Assembly (NCBI GenBank): GCA_022340305.1
Contig: JAJDOF010000074.1
Location: 1 to 52,618, forward strand
Direction of reading: 5' to 3'
DNA: 52,618 nucleotides
Source: Gammaproteobacteria bacterium
GTDB lineage: Bacteria > Pseudomonadota > Gammaproteobacteria > GCA-001735895
The translations under genes were made by a program, and so were the position numbers. The notes under the pieces were generated by a model. The model saw only the letters and a program-made list of their open reading frames with translations. It made no database searches and was not told the DNA's origin. Shown piece by piece: positions 8,325 through 17,801 of this stretch. How positions within the stretch are numbered: position 1 is the stretch's first letter; each line of letters opens with the position of its first letter.

Positions 8325-10105
8325 CAAAGCCCGAGCCAGCTCCACCTGGCGCGCTCGGCATCTGCGACCTCCAGCACGAAAGTATCCTCGCGCGCCGCCT
8401 GCAGGGTGACGTCGAACTGATTCAATTCATCGCGCCGAAACGCGTGCACTGTAAGGACATCGCCGGCACTGGCGCGCAGCAGGCAGCTTTCGAGTTTAGC
8501 CAGATTGAGTTTTAAACCGTCGATGGCAATAATCACATCACCAGCGGATAGCCCAGCCGTTTGCAGCGACCCTTCCTCGGTCACGCGCAACACTTCGAGC
8601 CCATCGGCACCGTCTTTGAGGCCGGCCCCGAGATCGACCGCGGGCAACTTGCCACTGGCGGCCTTGCCACCTTTCTCCTGCGAATTTTTGGCGACGCGCT
8701 GCACTACCCCGATACCGGCATCGGCGAGCAGTTCGACGAGCGGCAGATCACCGGTGCCATAAATTAATTCATCGAGGAAAATACCGAGGTCAGCACCGGC
8801 AATTTTATTGATCACTTGCTGGATACCATCCCGCTCGACCCCGCGACCATCGCGTAGGTAGTCCTGCCACAGGTGACGCATGACATCATCGAGACTCTTT
8901 GCACCCGCGCTCAAGGCACGCAACTTCAGATCGATGCAGGCGGCGATCAAACAACCCTTGGCGTAGTAACTGACGACCGCATTGGCGGCGTTTTCATCCT
9001 GCTTGTAAAACTTGGTCCAGGTGTTGAAGCTCGATTCTGCCGCCGACTGGCGCAGACGCCCGCGACCGCGCTGCACGCGCGTCAGGGTTTGTGCAAACAA
9101 TTCGAGATAGCTTTGCGCGTCGATCAGGCCGCAACGCAGCAACGCCAGGTCGTCGTAGTAGGAAGTAATACCCTCGAAGGCCCACAACAGATCGGTATAC
9201 ACCTCGCTCTGCAGGTCGTAGGGTCGATAGACCTCGGGCTTGATGCGCTTGACGTTCCAGGTGTGGAAATATTCGTGGCTGCACAGCCCGAGGAAATCGC
9301 GGTAATCGTCGTCGATTTCGGGCTGACCCGGTTTCGGCAGGCTGTCACGCCTGGCGACCAGGCTGGTACTGGCACGGTGTTCGAGCCCACCGTAGCCCTC
9401 GCCGACCACCAGCACCTGGAACTGGTAATAATGCATCGGTGCGGGTTCGCCAAAAAAGCGAATATGGTGTTCGCAAATCGTCCTCAGGTCATCCGCGAGA
9501 CGCGCCTCATCGCAGTCGAAACGACCGCTCAGGATAATATCGTGTGGTACGCCGCAGGCTTCGAAGGCGACGCGTGTGAAGCACCCCATTTCGACCGGGT
9601 GGTCGATCAGATCGTCGTAATCGAGCGCCTCGTATAAACCGAATTCATAGGGCTCGGCCTGCTTGCGCCGGAGCGCGGTAGCCACTCTCCAGTCGGCGCA
9701 ACCTGCGCCGCCCGGCCGCTCGATCCTCACTTCACAGGGTTGCTCAGACTGGCCGAGCACCTCGAGAAAAACACTACTGCCATTGTAGTAACCGTGCGAG
9801 TGATCCAGGTGTGCGGCGCGTACTGACAAATCGTTGGCATATACCCGATAACTCAGCGTCAGCTCACCCGCACAAGGAGCGACGCGCCAGTTGGACTTAT
9901 CGATCTGTTCGATCACGACATTCCCAGCGGCGTCAGCGGCCCGCAGATCAAGGAGGTTGCGCGCGAAATCGCGAATCATGTAGCTGCCCGGAATCCAGTT
10001 GGGCAGCCGCAGGGCCTGGCCGCTCGGATCGGGATGCTCGATGCTGATGGACACATCGAAATAATGGCTGGCGGGATGGCGGCTGCCAATCTGGTATCTG
10101 ATCAT
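8324..10105 (-). CDS. M61-family glycyl aminopeptidase with PDZ domain
   Basis: A 593-aa M61 metallopeptidase. The N-terminal beta domain contains RLPNWIPGSYMIRDFARNL, typical of the family. The zinc site is H277-E278-Y-F-H281 in SHEYFHTWNVKRIKP. A PDZ domain lies at about 480-565 (LEVLRVTEEGSLQTAG, GDVIIAIDGLKL). Characterised relatives remove N-terminal glycine or alanine. No signal peptide is seen, so it should be cytoplasmic. It is the first gene of a four-gene - strand operon and is divergent from the nitroreductase gene, with 75 bases between the two starts. Confidence 0.93.
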   Translation of the reverse strand: MIRYQIGSRHPASHYFDVSISIEHPDPSGQALRLPNWIPGSYMIRDFARNLLDLRAADAAGNVVIEQIDKSNWRVAPCAGELTLSYRVYANDLSVRAAHLDHSHGYYNGSSVFLEVLGQSEQPCEVRIERPGGAGCADWRVATALRRKQAEPYEFGLYEALDYDDLIDHPVEMGCFTRVAFEACGVPHDIILSGRFDCDEARLADDLRTICEHHIRFFGEPAPMHYYQFQVLVVGEGYGGLEHRASTSLVARRDSLPKPGQPEIDDDYRDFLGLCSHEYFHTWNVKRIKPEVYRPYDLQSEVYTDLLWAFEGITSYYDDLALLRCGLIDAQSYLELFAQTLTRVQRGRGRLRQSAAESSFNTWTKFYKQDENAANAVVSYYAKGCLIAACIDLKLRALSAGAKSLDDVMRHLWQDYLRDGRGVERDGIQQVINKIAGADLGIFLDELIYGTGDLPLVELLADAGIGVVQRVAKNSQEKGGKAASGKLPAVDLGAGLKDGADGLEVLRVTEEGSLQTAGLSAGDVIIAIDGLKLNLAKLESCLLRASAGDVLTVHAFRRDELNQFDVTLQAAREDTFVLEVADAERARWSWLGL

Positions 10106-10180
10106 TTAGAAAAACTACTCGTCAAGCGAAGGCGAAGTGTATCATTGGCGGCATTGACACCAAATCGAATTAGCCCACAG

Positions 10181-10744
10181 ATGAACGATGCCCTTAAATC
10201 GCTAAACCGGTATTCGACACCGGCCAAGGCTCTCTCCGCACCGGCGCCCGACCAGGGGCAGCTGGAACAGATACTATCGATCGCGCTGACCGCACCCGAT
10301 CACGGTCGATTGCGCCCCTATCGCTTCATCAGCATTCGCGGTGATGCACGCCATCACCTGTCGGATATCTTCGGCCAGGCGATTTTACAACGCGAACCCG
10401 ATGTCGACCCGGCCTACCTGCAAAAGCAGAAAGATAAACCACTGCGTTCGCCGCTGATCGTGGTGGTGGTGGCAAACCTGATCGACAGCCCTAAAATCCC
10501 CGAGATTGAGCAAATGTTATCGGCCGGCGCCGCTGCCCACAACATACTCCTGGCCAGCAATGCACTTGGCTTCGGCTCGATCTGGCTGACCGGCGCCAAT
10601 GCCTATGACCCCTTCGTCTGCAAGCAACTCGGCCTCGATGAGCACGAACGCATCATCGGCTTCATCTATCTTGGAACGCCGGATTTCTGTATACCACGGG
10701 CGGCGCCACCCCGGGTTGATGACTACCTGAAAAACTGGGAATAA
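10181..10744 (+). CDS. YdjA-like NAD(P)H nitroreductase
   Basis: A 187-aa FMN-dependent nitroreductase of the short YdjA type. It contains APDHGRLRPYRFI (flavin phosphate region, about 44-56), PLIVVVVAN, and GAAAHNILLASNALGFGSIWLTG with the conserved C-terminal substrate/flavin segment. The start at 10181 (MNDALKSLNRYSTPAKAL) gives the usual length of about 185 aa. The frame is open back to 10034, inside the M61 gene on the other strand, but that extension has no family counterpart. Substrate unknown. No partner gene lies downstream; a palindromic repeat follows. Confidence 0.88.
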   Translation: MNDALKSLNRYSTPAKALSAPAPDQGQLEQILSIALTAPDHGRLRPYRFISIRGDARHHLSDIFGQAILQREPDVDPAYLQKQKDKPLRSPLIVVVVANLIDSPKIPEIEQMLSAGAAAHNILLASNALGFGSIWLTGANAYDPFVCKQLGLDEHERIIGFIYLGTPDFCIPRAAPPRVDDYLKNWE

Positions 10745-10889
10745 GCCCTGAAACCACCTCGGGCGGCGCAATCAGGGGCTAAAATGGGCTGCAAAATGCT
10801 CAGGTACTGACGTCACCCGGATGAAAGAAGAGCCGATCGAAGCCTGATTCCGCCTCGTTTGCTTTCAAAACTCAACGGGTCAGATTTAA

Positions 10890-11010
10890 GAAACTGCCTC
10901 AGGTGGGGCAAGACAAGGCGAAAACCGCGCCGAAAGCGCAGTGTACACGCCAGTACATGAGTATTTCGGCGCGGCTTTCAACGCAGGATTGTACCGCCTG
11001 AGGCAGTTTC
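10890..11010. repeat. 121-bp palindromic repeat (MITE-like)
   Basis: The ends are a perfect 14-bp inverted repeat, GAAACTGCCTCAGG at 10890-10903 and CCTGAGGCAGTTTC at 10997-11010. A second nested inverted repeat, CCGCGCCGAAA against TTTCGGCGCGG, lies inside (about 10925-10976), and a TAC..GTA tip is at the centre. The whole can fold as one long imperfect hairpin. No open frame. The right end overlaps the stop codon of the uronate-dehydrogenase-like gene. No second copy was found in the window. Confidence 0.8.
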
Positions 11011-11830
11011 ATATTTCGATGCGCTCTTCTTCATCGGGATGCCCATAGGAACACAGAAAGCCACCGACAAATTCGATCGCGGGATCAAAGGGATCGCCCA
11101 CGCCAACCGCGGCCTCGACCTCGGCACGGTAATCCTCGGCGCTGTCCCTGGGTCGATAGCCAAGATGCGCCACCTTGTGGTTGGAGAAAAAGGCTTCGCG
11201 ATTGTCGGAGATGCCATAGACCACCGTGTGACCGATACGCTCTGATACCAGGCAGCGCTCGACCAGTTGGATCAGGTCATCAAAACTGAGCCAGGTAGCC
11301 AGGTGCCGGCGATCGGCGGGCTTCGGGAAACTGGAATTAATGCGCAGACAGGCGGATTCGATACCGAACTTGTTGTAGTAGAGCCTGGCGAGATCCTCGA
11401 CGAAACACTTGGATACCCCGTACAGCGAATCCGGGTTATGCGGCGTATCGGTATCCGCACCAACCTCGCGTCGTTCATAGCCCACGGCATGAATTGAACT
11501 GGCATAAACGATGCGCTTGACGCCATGACGACGTGCTGCCTCGTAGACGTTATATCCCCCCTTGATCGAACTCTCGAGAATTTCTTCCCAGGGACGTTCC
11601 ACCGGCGCAGCGCCGAAATGGACGATAGCATCACAGCCCTCGACGACATCGAGCACGGCGTCCAGGTCGCCGAGTTCACAGGTCCTCGCCTCTTCATTGG
11701 CGGCCAGTGGTGCCATATCGCCACGATCGGTAATACGCAGGGTCGATGTCAGCGGCGCCAGGCCACGACGCAACTCGCGACCGAGGTTACCCGCGGCACC
11801 GGTGATTAACAGACGATTGAAACGAGGCAT
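11009..11830 (-). CDS. NAD-dependent epimerase/dehydratase, uronate dehydrogenase-like
   Basis: A 273-aa extended short-chain dehydrogenase. TGAAGNLG (10-17) is the NAD-binding glycine motif, and S112, Y137 and K141 (YGVSK) form the catalytic set. Segments VERPWEEILESSIKGGYNVY, CLRINSSFPKPADRR and ATWLSFDDLIQLVERCL match uronate dehydrogenases (uronic acid to aldaro-lactone, NAD-dependent). The stop TGA (11009-11011) is contributed in part by the end of a palindromic repeat, so the present C terminus (DEEERIEI) may have been shaped by that insertion. No other uronate-catabolic gene is nearby. Confidence 0.85.
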   Translation of the reverse strand: MPRFNRLLITGAAGNLGRELRRGLAPLTSTLRITDRGDMAPLAANEEARTCELGDLDAVLDVVEGCDAIVHFGAAPVERPWEEILESSIKGGYNVYEAARRHGVKRIVYASSIHAVGYERREVGADTDTPHNPDSLYGVSKCFVEDLARLYYNKFGIESACLRINSSFPKPADRRHLATWLSFDDLIQLVERCLVSERIGHTVVYGISDNREAFFSNHKVAHLGYRPRDSAEDYRAEVEAAVGVGDPFDPAIEFVGGFLCSYGHPDEEERIEI

Positions 11831-11921
11831 GGCAGGCTCCTGCTTTGAAAAAAGCGCTATTGTAGCGCAACTGCTGCGTGAGTAACTGCGGATAAAACGG
11901 GAATTTTATTGCGGCCGGGTT

Positions 11922-12038
11922 CAAGTACGCTGCCGGGCGTTCGATGACGTGGATTACAGGAAGAATTCTGCCAGTAACCATCATCGTGGCATTCGGTGCA
12001 AGGTCCCCGCTTTCGCGGGGATGACTTTAAAACTCCGG
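11922..12038. repeat. 117-bp direct repeat, copy 1
   Basis: This block is repeated at 12136-12252 with a single difference seen by eye (GATGACGTGG against GATGGCGTGG). It ends in the palindrome CCCCGC-TTTC-GCGGGG (12005-12020) followed by ATGACTTTAAAACTCCGG. This end resembles the widespread proteobacterial intergenic repeats that give spurious peptides of the 'VIPAKAGT' kind when translated. Confidence 0.85.
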
Positions 12039-12135
12039 GTAGCGTAGGAGCCCGGCAACGGGCTTGGCCCGCGGGCGACTAGCGGCAGGATAGCCGCGGG
12101 ACCGGGCCAGGGATGGCCCATCGGAGCCCGCGGGG

Positions 12136-12252
12136 CAAGTACGCTGCCGGGCGTTCGATGGCGTGGATTACAGGAAGAATTCTGCCAGTAACCATCATCG
12201 TGGCATTCGGTGCAAGGTCCCCGCTTTCGCGGGGATGACTTTAAAACTCCGG
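12136..12252. repeat. 117-bp direct repeat, copy 2
   Basis: Second copy of the 117-bp block, 214 bases after the first. Its palindrome CCCCGC-TTTC-GCGGGG is at 12219-12234. Between the copies (12039-12135) lies a GC-rich, inverted-repeat-rich spacer containing GCCCGCGGGCG and GGGCCAGGGATGGCCC. The whole occupies most of the 538-base gap before glnS; no gene is seen in it. Confidence 0.85.
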
Positions 12253-12368
12253 ATAGGGGTGGGGCCAGGGGGCGGGCTTGTCGTCCTGGAGTAAGTAGAT
12301 TAATGAATTCAGCTTTAGGGCTGGATCGGGTAAAATCCGTCGATTCGATTGCGTTACAGACCCAACCC

Positions 12369-14048
12369 ATGTCCGACTCCAGCGCCGACCACGGCGACAA
12401 TTCCAATTTCATACGCGATATTATCGACGCCGACCTCGCCAGCGGCAAGCATACGCGCATCGTCACGCGTTTTCCGCCAGAACCGAACGGCTACCTGCAC
12501 ATCGGTCACGCCAAGTCGATTTGCCTCAATTTCGGCATTGCCCGCGACTACGGCGGCTATTGCAACCTGCGCTTCGACGATACCAACCCGGAAAAGGAAA
12601 GCATCGAGTACATCAATTCGATCCGTCGCGATGTCGAGTGGCTGGGGTATGAATGGCACAGCAACCCCTTCGCCTCGGATTATTTCGAGCAACTTTACGG
12701 CTATGCAATCGACCTGATCAAGCAGGGCAAGGCCTATGTCGACAGCCAGGACGCAGACGAAATGCGCGCTAACCGCGGCACGCTGAAGGAACCCGGTGTC
12801 GATAGTCCCTATCGCGGGCGCAGCATCGACGAAAACCTGCATCTTTTCGAGGCGATGAAAAATGACAAATTCGCCGATGGCGAGCACGTGTTGCGCGCCA
12901 AGATCGATATGCAGTCACCCAACATCAACCTGCGCGATCCGGTGTTGTATCGCATCCGCCACGTCACCCATCACAACACCGGCGATACCTGGTGCATCTA
13001 TCCGCTGTACGACTTTACCCACGGCCTGTCCGATGCGATCGAAGGTATCACCCACTCCTTGTGCACGCTCGAGTTCGAAGATCACCGCGCGCTTTACGAC
13101 TGGATCCTCGACAACCTGGAAACCCCGGCGCGCCCGGTGCAGATCGAGTTCGCACGCCTGCAACTGGAATACTCGCTGACCAGCAAACGCAAGCTCAACC
13201 AGCTGGTCAGTGAAGGTCAGGTCAGTGGCTGGGATGACCCGCGCATGCTGACCATTTCCGGTATGCGCCGCCGCGGCTTTACGCCTGAATCGATCGTCAA
13301 TTTCTGCGACATGATCGGCGTTACCAGGAAGTACAGCACCATCGAGATGGGCGTGCTCGAGACTGCTCTGCGCGACGACCTCAACGTACGCGCGGTCCGA
13401 CGCATGGCCGTGATAAACCCTGTCAAGGTGATCATCGACAACTATCCCGAGGACCAGGAAGAGTTTTTCACCGGCGCCAACCATCCGCAAAACCCGGATT
13501 ACGGCACGCGCGAAGTGCCCTTTACGCGCGAGCTTTACATCGAGCGCGATGATTTCATGGAAGACGCGCCGCGCAAGTTTTTCCGCCTCAGTCCGGGACG
13601 CGAGGTGCGCCTGCGCTTCGCCTACTACATTACTTGTCAGCAAGTCATCAAAAACGATGCCGGTGAGGTCGAGACTCTGATCTGTAGCTACGACCCCGAA
13701 AGTCGCGGCGGCAGCAGCCCCGACGGACGCAAGGTCAAAGGCACCATACACTGGGTCAGCGCCCGCCATGCAGTCGACGCAACGGTAAACCTGTATGATC
13801 GCCTGTTCACCAGCACCAATCCGGGCGCGGCAGCCGACTTTCACCGCGCGCTCAATCCCGAGTCACTGGTGGTCATGCCCGATGCGAAGTTCGAACCCGC
13901 AATCGAACTCAGCGGAAATACCCTGGCCTACCAGTTTGAACGCCTGGGTTATTTCATCAGCGATTACGATTCGACCAGCGAGCGACCGATATTCAATCGC
14001 ACCATGACCCTGCGCGACAGCTGGGCCAAGATCGGACAGCCAGGCTAG
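12369..14048 (+). CDS. glnS: Glutaminyl-tRNA synthetase
   Basis: A 559-aa class I aminoacyl-tRNA synthetase that charges tRNA-Gln. The N terminus [16 protein letters not shown] matches GlnRS, and [18 protein letters not shown] holds the HIGH motif (44-47). [10 protein letters not shown] and the KMSKS-type loop [11 protein letters not shown] follow (LTSKR here, as family members vary), then the two anticodon-binding beta-barrels. The start at 12369 ([10 protein letters not shown]) fits the family length of about 554; the open frame continues upstream through repeat DNA to 12210 and should not be used. An in-frame ATG at 12303 is a weaker alternative. GlnRS is typical of gammaproteobacteria, supporting the taxon call. 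Confidence 0.97.
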   Translation: MSDSSADHGDNSNFIRDIIDADLASGKHTRIVTRFPPEPNGYLHIGHAKSICLNFGIARDYGGYCNLRFDDTNPEKESIEYINSIRRDVEWLGYEWHSNPFASDYFEQLYGYAIDLIKQGKAYVDSQDADEMRANRGTLKEPGVDSPYRGRSIDENLHLFEAMKNDKFADGEHVLRAKIDMQSPNINLRDPVLYRIRHVTHHNTGDTWCIYPLYDFTHGLSDAIEGITHSLCTLEFEDHRALYDWILDNLETPARPVQIEFARLQLEYSLTSKRKLNQLVSEGQVSGWDDPRMLTISGMRRRGFTPESIVNFCDMIGVTRKYSTIEMGVLETALRDDLNVRAVRRMAVINPVKVIIDNYPEDQEEFFTGANHPQNPDYGTREVPFTRELYIERDDFMEDAPRKFFRLSPGREVRLRFAYYITCQQVIKNDAGEVETLICSYDPESRGGSSPDGRKVKGTIHWVSARHAVDATVNLYDRLFTSTNPGAAADFHRALNPESLVVMPDAKFEPAIELSGNTLAYQFERLGYFISDYDSTSERPIFNRTMTLRDSWAKIGQPG

Positions 14049-14050
14049 TT

Positions 14051-14917
14051 TTGCGCAAGCCACTGGCCCAGCATTTCCTGGAATTATTATCCAGGGCGTC
14101 GTTGAGAACTCTCTATCGACTCGGTGACGTATCCGCATTTTTTCTCGCCAATACACCGAACCAGGTGTCGCGCCAGGCACGGCAGAATATCGTGCTGTGC
14201 TTTGCCGAGCTCAGCACGGATGAACAGCGCAGATTGTATCGCGAGTCGATACGGCAAACCTGCTATGCGTTATTCGAGCTGGCAGCAATCTGGTGTTGGT
14301 CGACCGAGCGGATTGATCGCCACATCACCCGCGTCGAGGTATCCGACAGCTTCACCAATTCAACCCGCCCACGTATAATCCTGACCCCCCATCTGGGCAG
14401 CTGGGAAACCCTCGGCGTATGGCTGGGCAAACGAACCAGCGTCATGTTTCTCTACAAGCAGCGCAAGAACAAGGCCGTCGACGAGTTCGTCAAGCAAGCG
14501 CGTGCGCGTACCGGCGGCATTCCGGTGCCCACCAAGAAGCACGGCTTGCGCCAGCTACTGGTCGGCCTGCGGCGTGGTGGCAACGTGGTCATACTGCCGG
14601 ATCAGAAACCACCTTCAAGCAAGGTGCACATCCCCTCCACTTTTTTCGGCTTGAGTGCTCCAACAACCACACTGGTGCAAAACCTGTGCAGCAAGCTAGA
14701 CTGTGACGTATTCATAGCGGTGGTTTACCGCAGCGTACCTGCCGGCGAGTTCCGGCTGTGCATCGAGCCGCTCGATTCTGCACGCCTGGCCGGGGACGAA
14801 GTCGAGAGCGCTCTATACATGAACCAGCAGATCGAGCAACGCGTGCGTCAGGCTCCCGGGCAATATCAATGGGGATATCGACGCTTCAGCAACCAGGTCT
14901 ACGATTCCGCCCGGTAG
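14051..14917 (+). CDS. LpxL/HtrB-type lysophospholipid or lipid A acyltransferase
   Basis: A 288-aa member of the LpxL/LpxM family, which adds secondary acyl chains to lipid A. The catalytic HX4E box is H114-LGSW-E119 (TPHLGSWETLG). VVILPDQKPP and the C-terminal QYQWGYRRF are also family features. No clear N-terminal membrane anchor precedes residue 20, and at 288 aa it is slightly shorter than LpxL (about 306). The start is a TTG only 2 bases after the glnS stop; TTG at 14102 is an alternative. It is followed after 10 bases by the RND exporter gene, which suggests coupling of acyl-lipid synthesis and export, by inference. Confidence 0.85.
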   Translation: MRKPLAQHFLELLSRASLRTLYRLGDVSAFFLANTPNQVSRQARQNIVLCFAELSTDEQRRLYRESIRQTCYALFELAAIWCWSTERIDRHITRVEVSDSFTNSTRPRIILTPHLGSWETLGVWLGKRTSVMFLYKQRKNKAVDEFVKQARARTGGIPVPTKKHGLRQLLVGLRRGGNVVILPDQKPPSSKVHIPSTFFGLSAPTTTLVQNLCSKLDCDVFIAVVYRSVPAGEFRLCIEPLDSARLAGDEVESALYMNQQIEQRVRQAPGQYQWGYRRFSNQVYDSAR

Positions 14918-14927
14918 GGAATGCACA

Positions 14928-17360
14928 ATGCTATCCAGAATCACATTGATCTATAACACGCTCGTATTGCGACAACCGCTCGGCACGCTGATCGCATTGA
15001 CTCTCGTCATCGTGTATTTCCTGTTGTACATACCCGAGTTCGAACTCGATGCCTCGGCCGATTCGCTGGTGCTGGAAAACGACTCCAGCCTGAAGTACTA
15101 CCGCATCATCCGTGAGCGTTATGGGTCGGATGATTTTCTGATCGTTACCTACAGCCCCGAAAAAGAGCTGTTCAGCAGCGCGGTGCTGGCTGACATCAAG
15201 CGCCTGCGCGACGAGATAACGCAACTCGAACAGGTCGATTCGGTGATCAGCCTGCTGGATGTGCCATTGGTGGATAGCCCACCGATGACGCTCGCCGAGA
15301 TCTCGCGCCAGGTGCGCACGCTGGAAAGCGAGGATATCGATGTCGAGATGGCCGAGCGCGAGATGCGCTCAAGCCCGCTGTATCGCAATTTGCTGGTCAA
15401 CAGCCAGGGCGATACGACCGCGATGCAGGTCAACCTGGTCATTAACCAGACGCTGCGCGACCTGGTGGACAGTCGCGACAAGCTTTATGACAAGGTGACA
15501 ACCATCCCGGATGCGAACCAGCGGCTGGCCGAGTTGTCGGCGCGCATCAAGGTTGAAAACCTGGCGCAAAAGGAGAAAGTCGAGCGGACCATTGCCGAGG
15601 TGCGCGAGGTGATGGATGGTCACCGTGCCGAAGCCACGCTTTATCTCGGCGGCGTACCGATGATCGCCTCTGATTCGATCCGGTTTATCCGCAGCGACCT
15701 GAAAGTCTTTGGTGTCGGCGTGGTCGCCTTCATTGTCGTCATCCTGTTGGTTTCATTCCGCAACATACGCTGGGTAGTTCTGCCACTGGCGGTTTGCCTG
15801 GCCAGCGCAATGTCGATGGTGGGTTATCTTGGCTGGGCCCAGTGGTCGGTAACGGTGGTCTCGTCAAACTTTATTTCGCTGCTACTGATCATCACGCTGT
15901 CGCTGATTATTCACCTGGTGGTGCGTTACCGTGAACTCGCCATGACCAGGGCCGAAGCCAGTCAATTCGCCCTGGTCAGCGAAACCGTGGCGAGCAAGTT
16001 CAGCCCCAGCTTTTATACCGCGATTACCACCATGGTCGCCTTCGGTTCGTTGCTGGTGAGTGGAATACGTCCAGTCATCGATTTCGGCTGGATGATGATC
16101 ATCGGTATCAGCGTATCTTTCGTACTCGCATTCACCCTGTTCCCGGCAGCGTTGATGCTGCTACCGCGCATCGATAGCCTGGCCAGTAAGGACCTCACCG
16201 GAAAAGTGACTTCCGCTATCGCCGACTTTATCCAGCATCGAACTCGCGCCACCCTGCTGCTTTTCCTCGGCCTGATCGTGGTAGCGCTCACCGGTATTCC
16301 GCGCCTGTCGGTAGAAAACCGCTTCATCGATTATTTCAAGGACGATACCGAGATCTACCAGGGCATGACCCTGATCGATACTCGCCTCGGCGGCACCACA
16401 CCGATGGATGTCATTATCGATGCTCCAAAGGACGAGATATTGCAGGACCCGGAACTACTCGAGGATGGCGACATCACTTCCAACAGTTACTGGTTCAACA
16501 GAGACGGTCTGCGCGAAGTTACGCGCATCCACCAGTATCTCGACGACCTCCCGGAAACCGGCAAGGTCCTGTCGCTACACACCGGCATGCAAATGCTGGA
16601 GTCGCTGAACGATGGCAAGCCCTATAGCGACTTCAAACTGGCGGTGGTTTACAAGCGACTGCCCGAAGCAGTCAGGAAAGCATTAATCGATCCCTATTTG
16701 TCGGCCGATGGCAATCAGCTGCGCTTCAGCATTCGCCTCTATGAATCCGACAAAAACCTGCGTCGCCAGCAACTGCTCGACAAGATTTACTCGGACCTGA
16801 CCGCGACTTACGACCTCGCGCCGGAGCAGCTCAACATCTCCGGCATGGCGGTGCTGTACAACAACCTGCTGCAAAGCCTGTTCCGCTCGCAAATCCTGAC
16901 GCTTGGTGCCGTGTTCATCGCCATTCTGCTGATGTTTATCGCCCTGTTTCGATCGTTGCGCCTGGCGCTGGCCGCAATCGTGCCGAACATCATCTCGGCC
17001 GGATTGATACTCGGTTTGATGGGCTGGATCGGCATTCCGCTCGACATCATGACCATCACCATCGCGGCAATCAATATCGGCATTGGCGTCGACGATTCGA
17101 TCCACTACATTCATCGTTTTCGCGAAGAGTTTAAGCAGGATGGCGATTTCTGGATGGCGATTCGACGTTGCCACAACAGCATTGCGCGTGCCATGTATTA
17201 CACCTCGGTCACCATAGTGCTCGGATTCTCGATCCTGGCGTTATCCAACTTTATCCCGACCATTTACTTCGGCGCGTTGAGCGGGTTGGCGATGATAACC
17301 GCGCTGATCGCCAATCTGATGCTGCTACCGGTGTTGATCGCGCGTTTTCGGTTGAGCTGA
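14928..17360 (+). CDS. RND-superfamily (MMPL/patched-type) exporter
   Basis: An 810-aa inner-membrane protein with two similar halves. Each has one helix, a large periplasmic loop, then about five helices (first half about 18-36 and 260-420; second half about 445-465 and 660-805). The second half has the IGVDDSIHYIHRFREE motif (about 720-735) common to this family; the first half has the weaker LIIHLVVRYREL. It belongs to the 'predicted exporter of the RND superfamily' group, related to MmpL and hopanoid transporter HpnN, and not to AcrB. The ribosome site AGGGA overlaps the end of the acyltransferase gene. Substrate unknown; a lipid is a reasonable guess. Confidence 0.9.
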   Translation: MLSRITLIYNTLVLRQPLGTLIALTLVIVYFLLYIPEFELDASADSLVLENDSSLKYYRIIRERYGSDDFLIVTYSPEKELFSSAVLADIKRLRDEITQLEQVDSVISLLDVPLVDSPPMTLAEISRQVRTLESEDIDVEMAEREMRSSPLYRNLLVNSQGDTTAMQVNLVINQTLRDLVDSRDKLYDKVTTIPDANQRLAELSARIKVENLAQKEKVERTIAEVREVMDGHRAEATLYLGGVPMIASDSIRFIRSDLKVFGVGVVAFIVVILLVSFRNIRWVVLPLAVCLASAMSMVGYLGWAQWSVTVVSSNFISLLLIITLSLIIHLVVRYRELAMTRAEASQFALVSETVASKFSPSFYTAITTMVAFGSLLVSGIRPVIDFGWMMIIGISVSFVLAFTLFPAALMLLPRIDSLASKDLTGKVTSAIADFIQHRTRATLLLFLGLIVVALTGIPRLSVENRFIDYFKDDTEIYQGMTLIDTRLGGTTPMDVIIDAPKDEILQDPELLEDGDITSNSYWFNRDGLREVTRIHQYLDDLPETGKVLSLHTGMQMLESLNDGKPYSDFKLAVVYKRLPEAVRKALIDPYLSADGNQLRFSIRLYESDKNLRRQQLLDKIYSDLTATYDLAPEQLNISGMAVLYNNLLQSLFRSQILTLGAVFIAILLMFIALFRSLRLALAAIVPNIISAGLILGLMGWIGIPLDIMTITIAAINIGIGVDDSIHYIHRFREEFKQDGDFWMAIRRCHNSIARAMYYTSVTIVLGFSILALSNFIPTIYFGALSGLAMITALIANLMLLPVLIARFRLS

Positions 17361-17408
17361 ACCGATAGCGCGGTTAGTATTTCCGACACTCCACACAAGC
17401 AGGCCGCC

Positions 17409-17801
17409 ATGAACGAAATCCTGATACCGATATCTCCGGGTGAATTGCTCGACAAGATTACTATTTTGCAGATCAAGTCGGAGCGTATCGCCGACTCCGC
17501 CAAGGTCGCCAATGTCAAGACCGAGCTCGGCATGCTGGAACAGGTCTGGCGCGAAGCCGTCAACGATGACGACCAGATCCGAGCACTCAGCAGCGAGCTC
17601 AAGTCGATCAACGAGGCGTTGTGGGAAATCGAGGACGACATCCGCGACGAAGAACGCAACCGGCGCTTCGGCGAACGCTTCATCGAACTGGCGCGCGCGG
17701 TTTACGTCACCAACGACGAGCGCGCCAATGCCAAAAAAAAGGTCAACCTTTACCTCGATTCGAGCATCGTCGAAGAAAAGTCTTACCAGGATTACAGGTA
17801 A
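17409..17801 (+). CDS. DUF6165-family protein
   Basis: A 130-aa conserved protein. The family signature is visible: ILIPISPGELLDKITILQIK at the start, LKSINEALWEIEDDIRDEE in the middle and FIELARAVYVTNDERANAKK then SIVEEKSYQDY at the end. It is almost entirely charged helix, with no signal peptide or membrane segment, and likely a soluble coiled-coil-like protein. The function of the family is not known; members often lie near surface polysaccharide or glycosyltransferase genes. Here it follows the RND exporter by 48 bases and is convergent with the PhyH gene. Confidence 0.85.
   Translation: MNEILIPISPGELLDKITILQIKSERIADSAKVANVKTELGMLEQVWREAVNDDDQIRALSSELKSINEALWEIEDDIRDEERNRRFGERFIELARAVYVTNDERANAKKKVNLYLDSSIVEEKSYQDYR

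Noticed and set aside
7596..8420. 274-aa frame on + opposite birA
   Set aside because: Shadow of birA; the birA frame has full family motifs and the + frame has none.
10034..10180. N-terminal extension of the nitroreductase frame
   Set aside because: Overlaps the M61 gene start on the other strand; the YdjA family begins at the ATG at 10181.
10744..10780. Terminator after the nitroreductase gene (AGCCCTGA ... TCAGGGGCT)
   Set aside because: Stem is imperfect with a 20-base loop and there is no T run.
11981..12466. 161-aa frame on the - strand through the duplicated repeats
   Set aside because: Made almost wholly of intergenic repeat DNA; the repeated peptide [13 protein letters not shown] is the usual spurious translation of such repeats.
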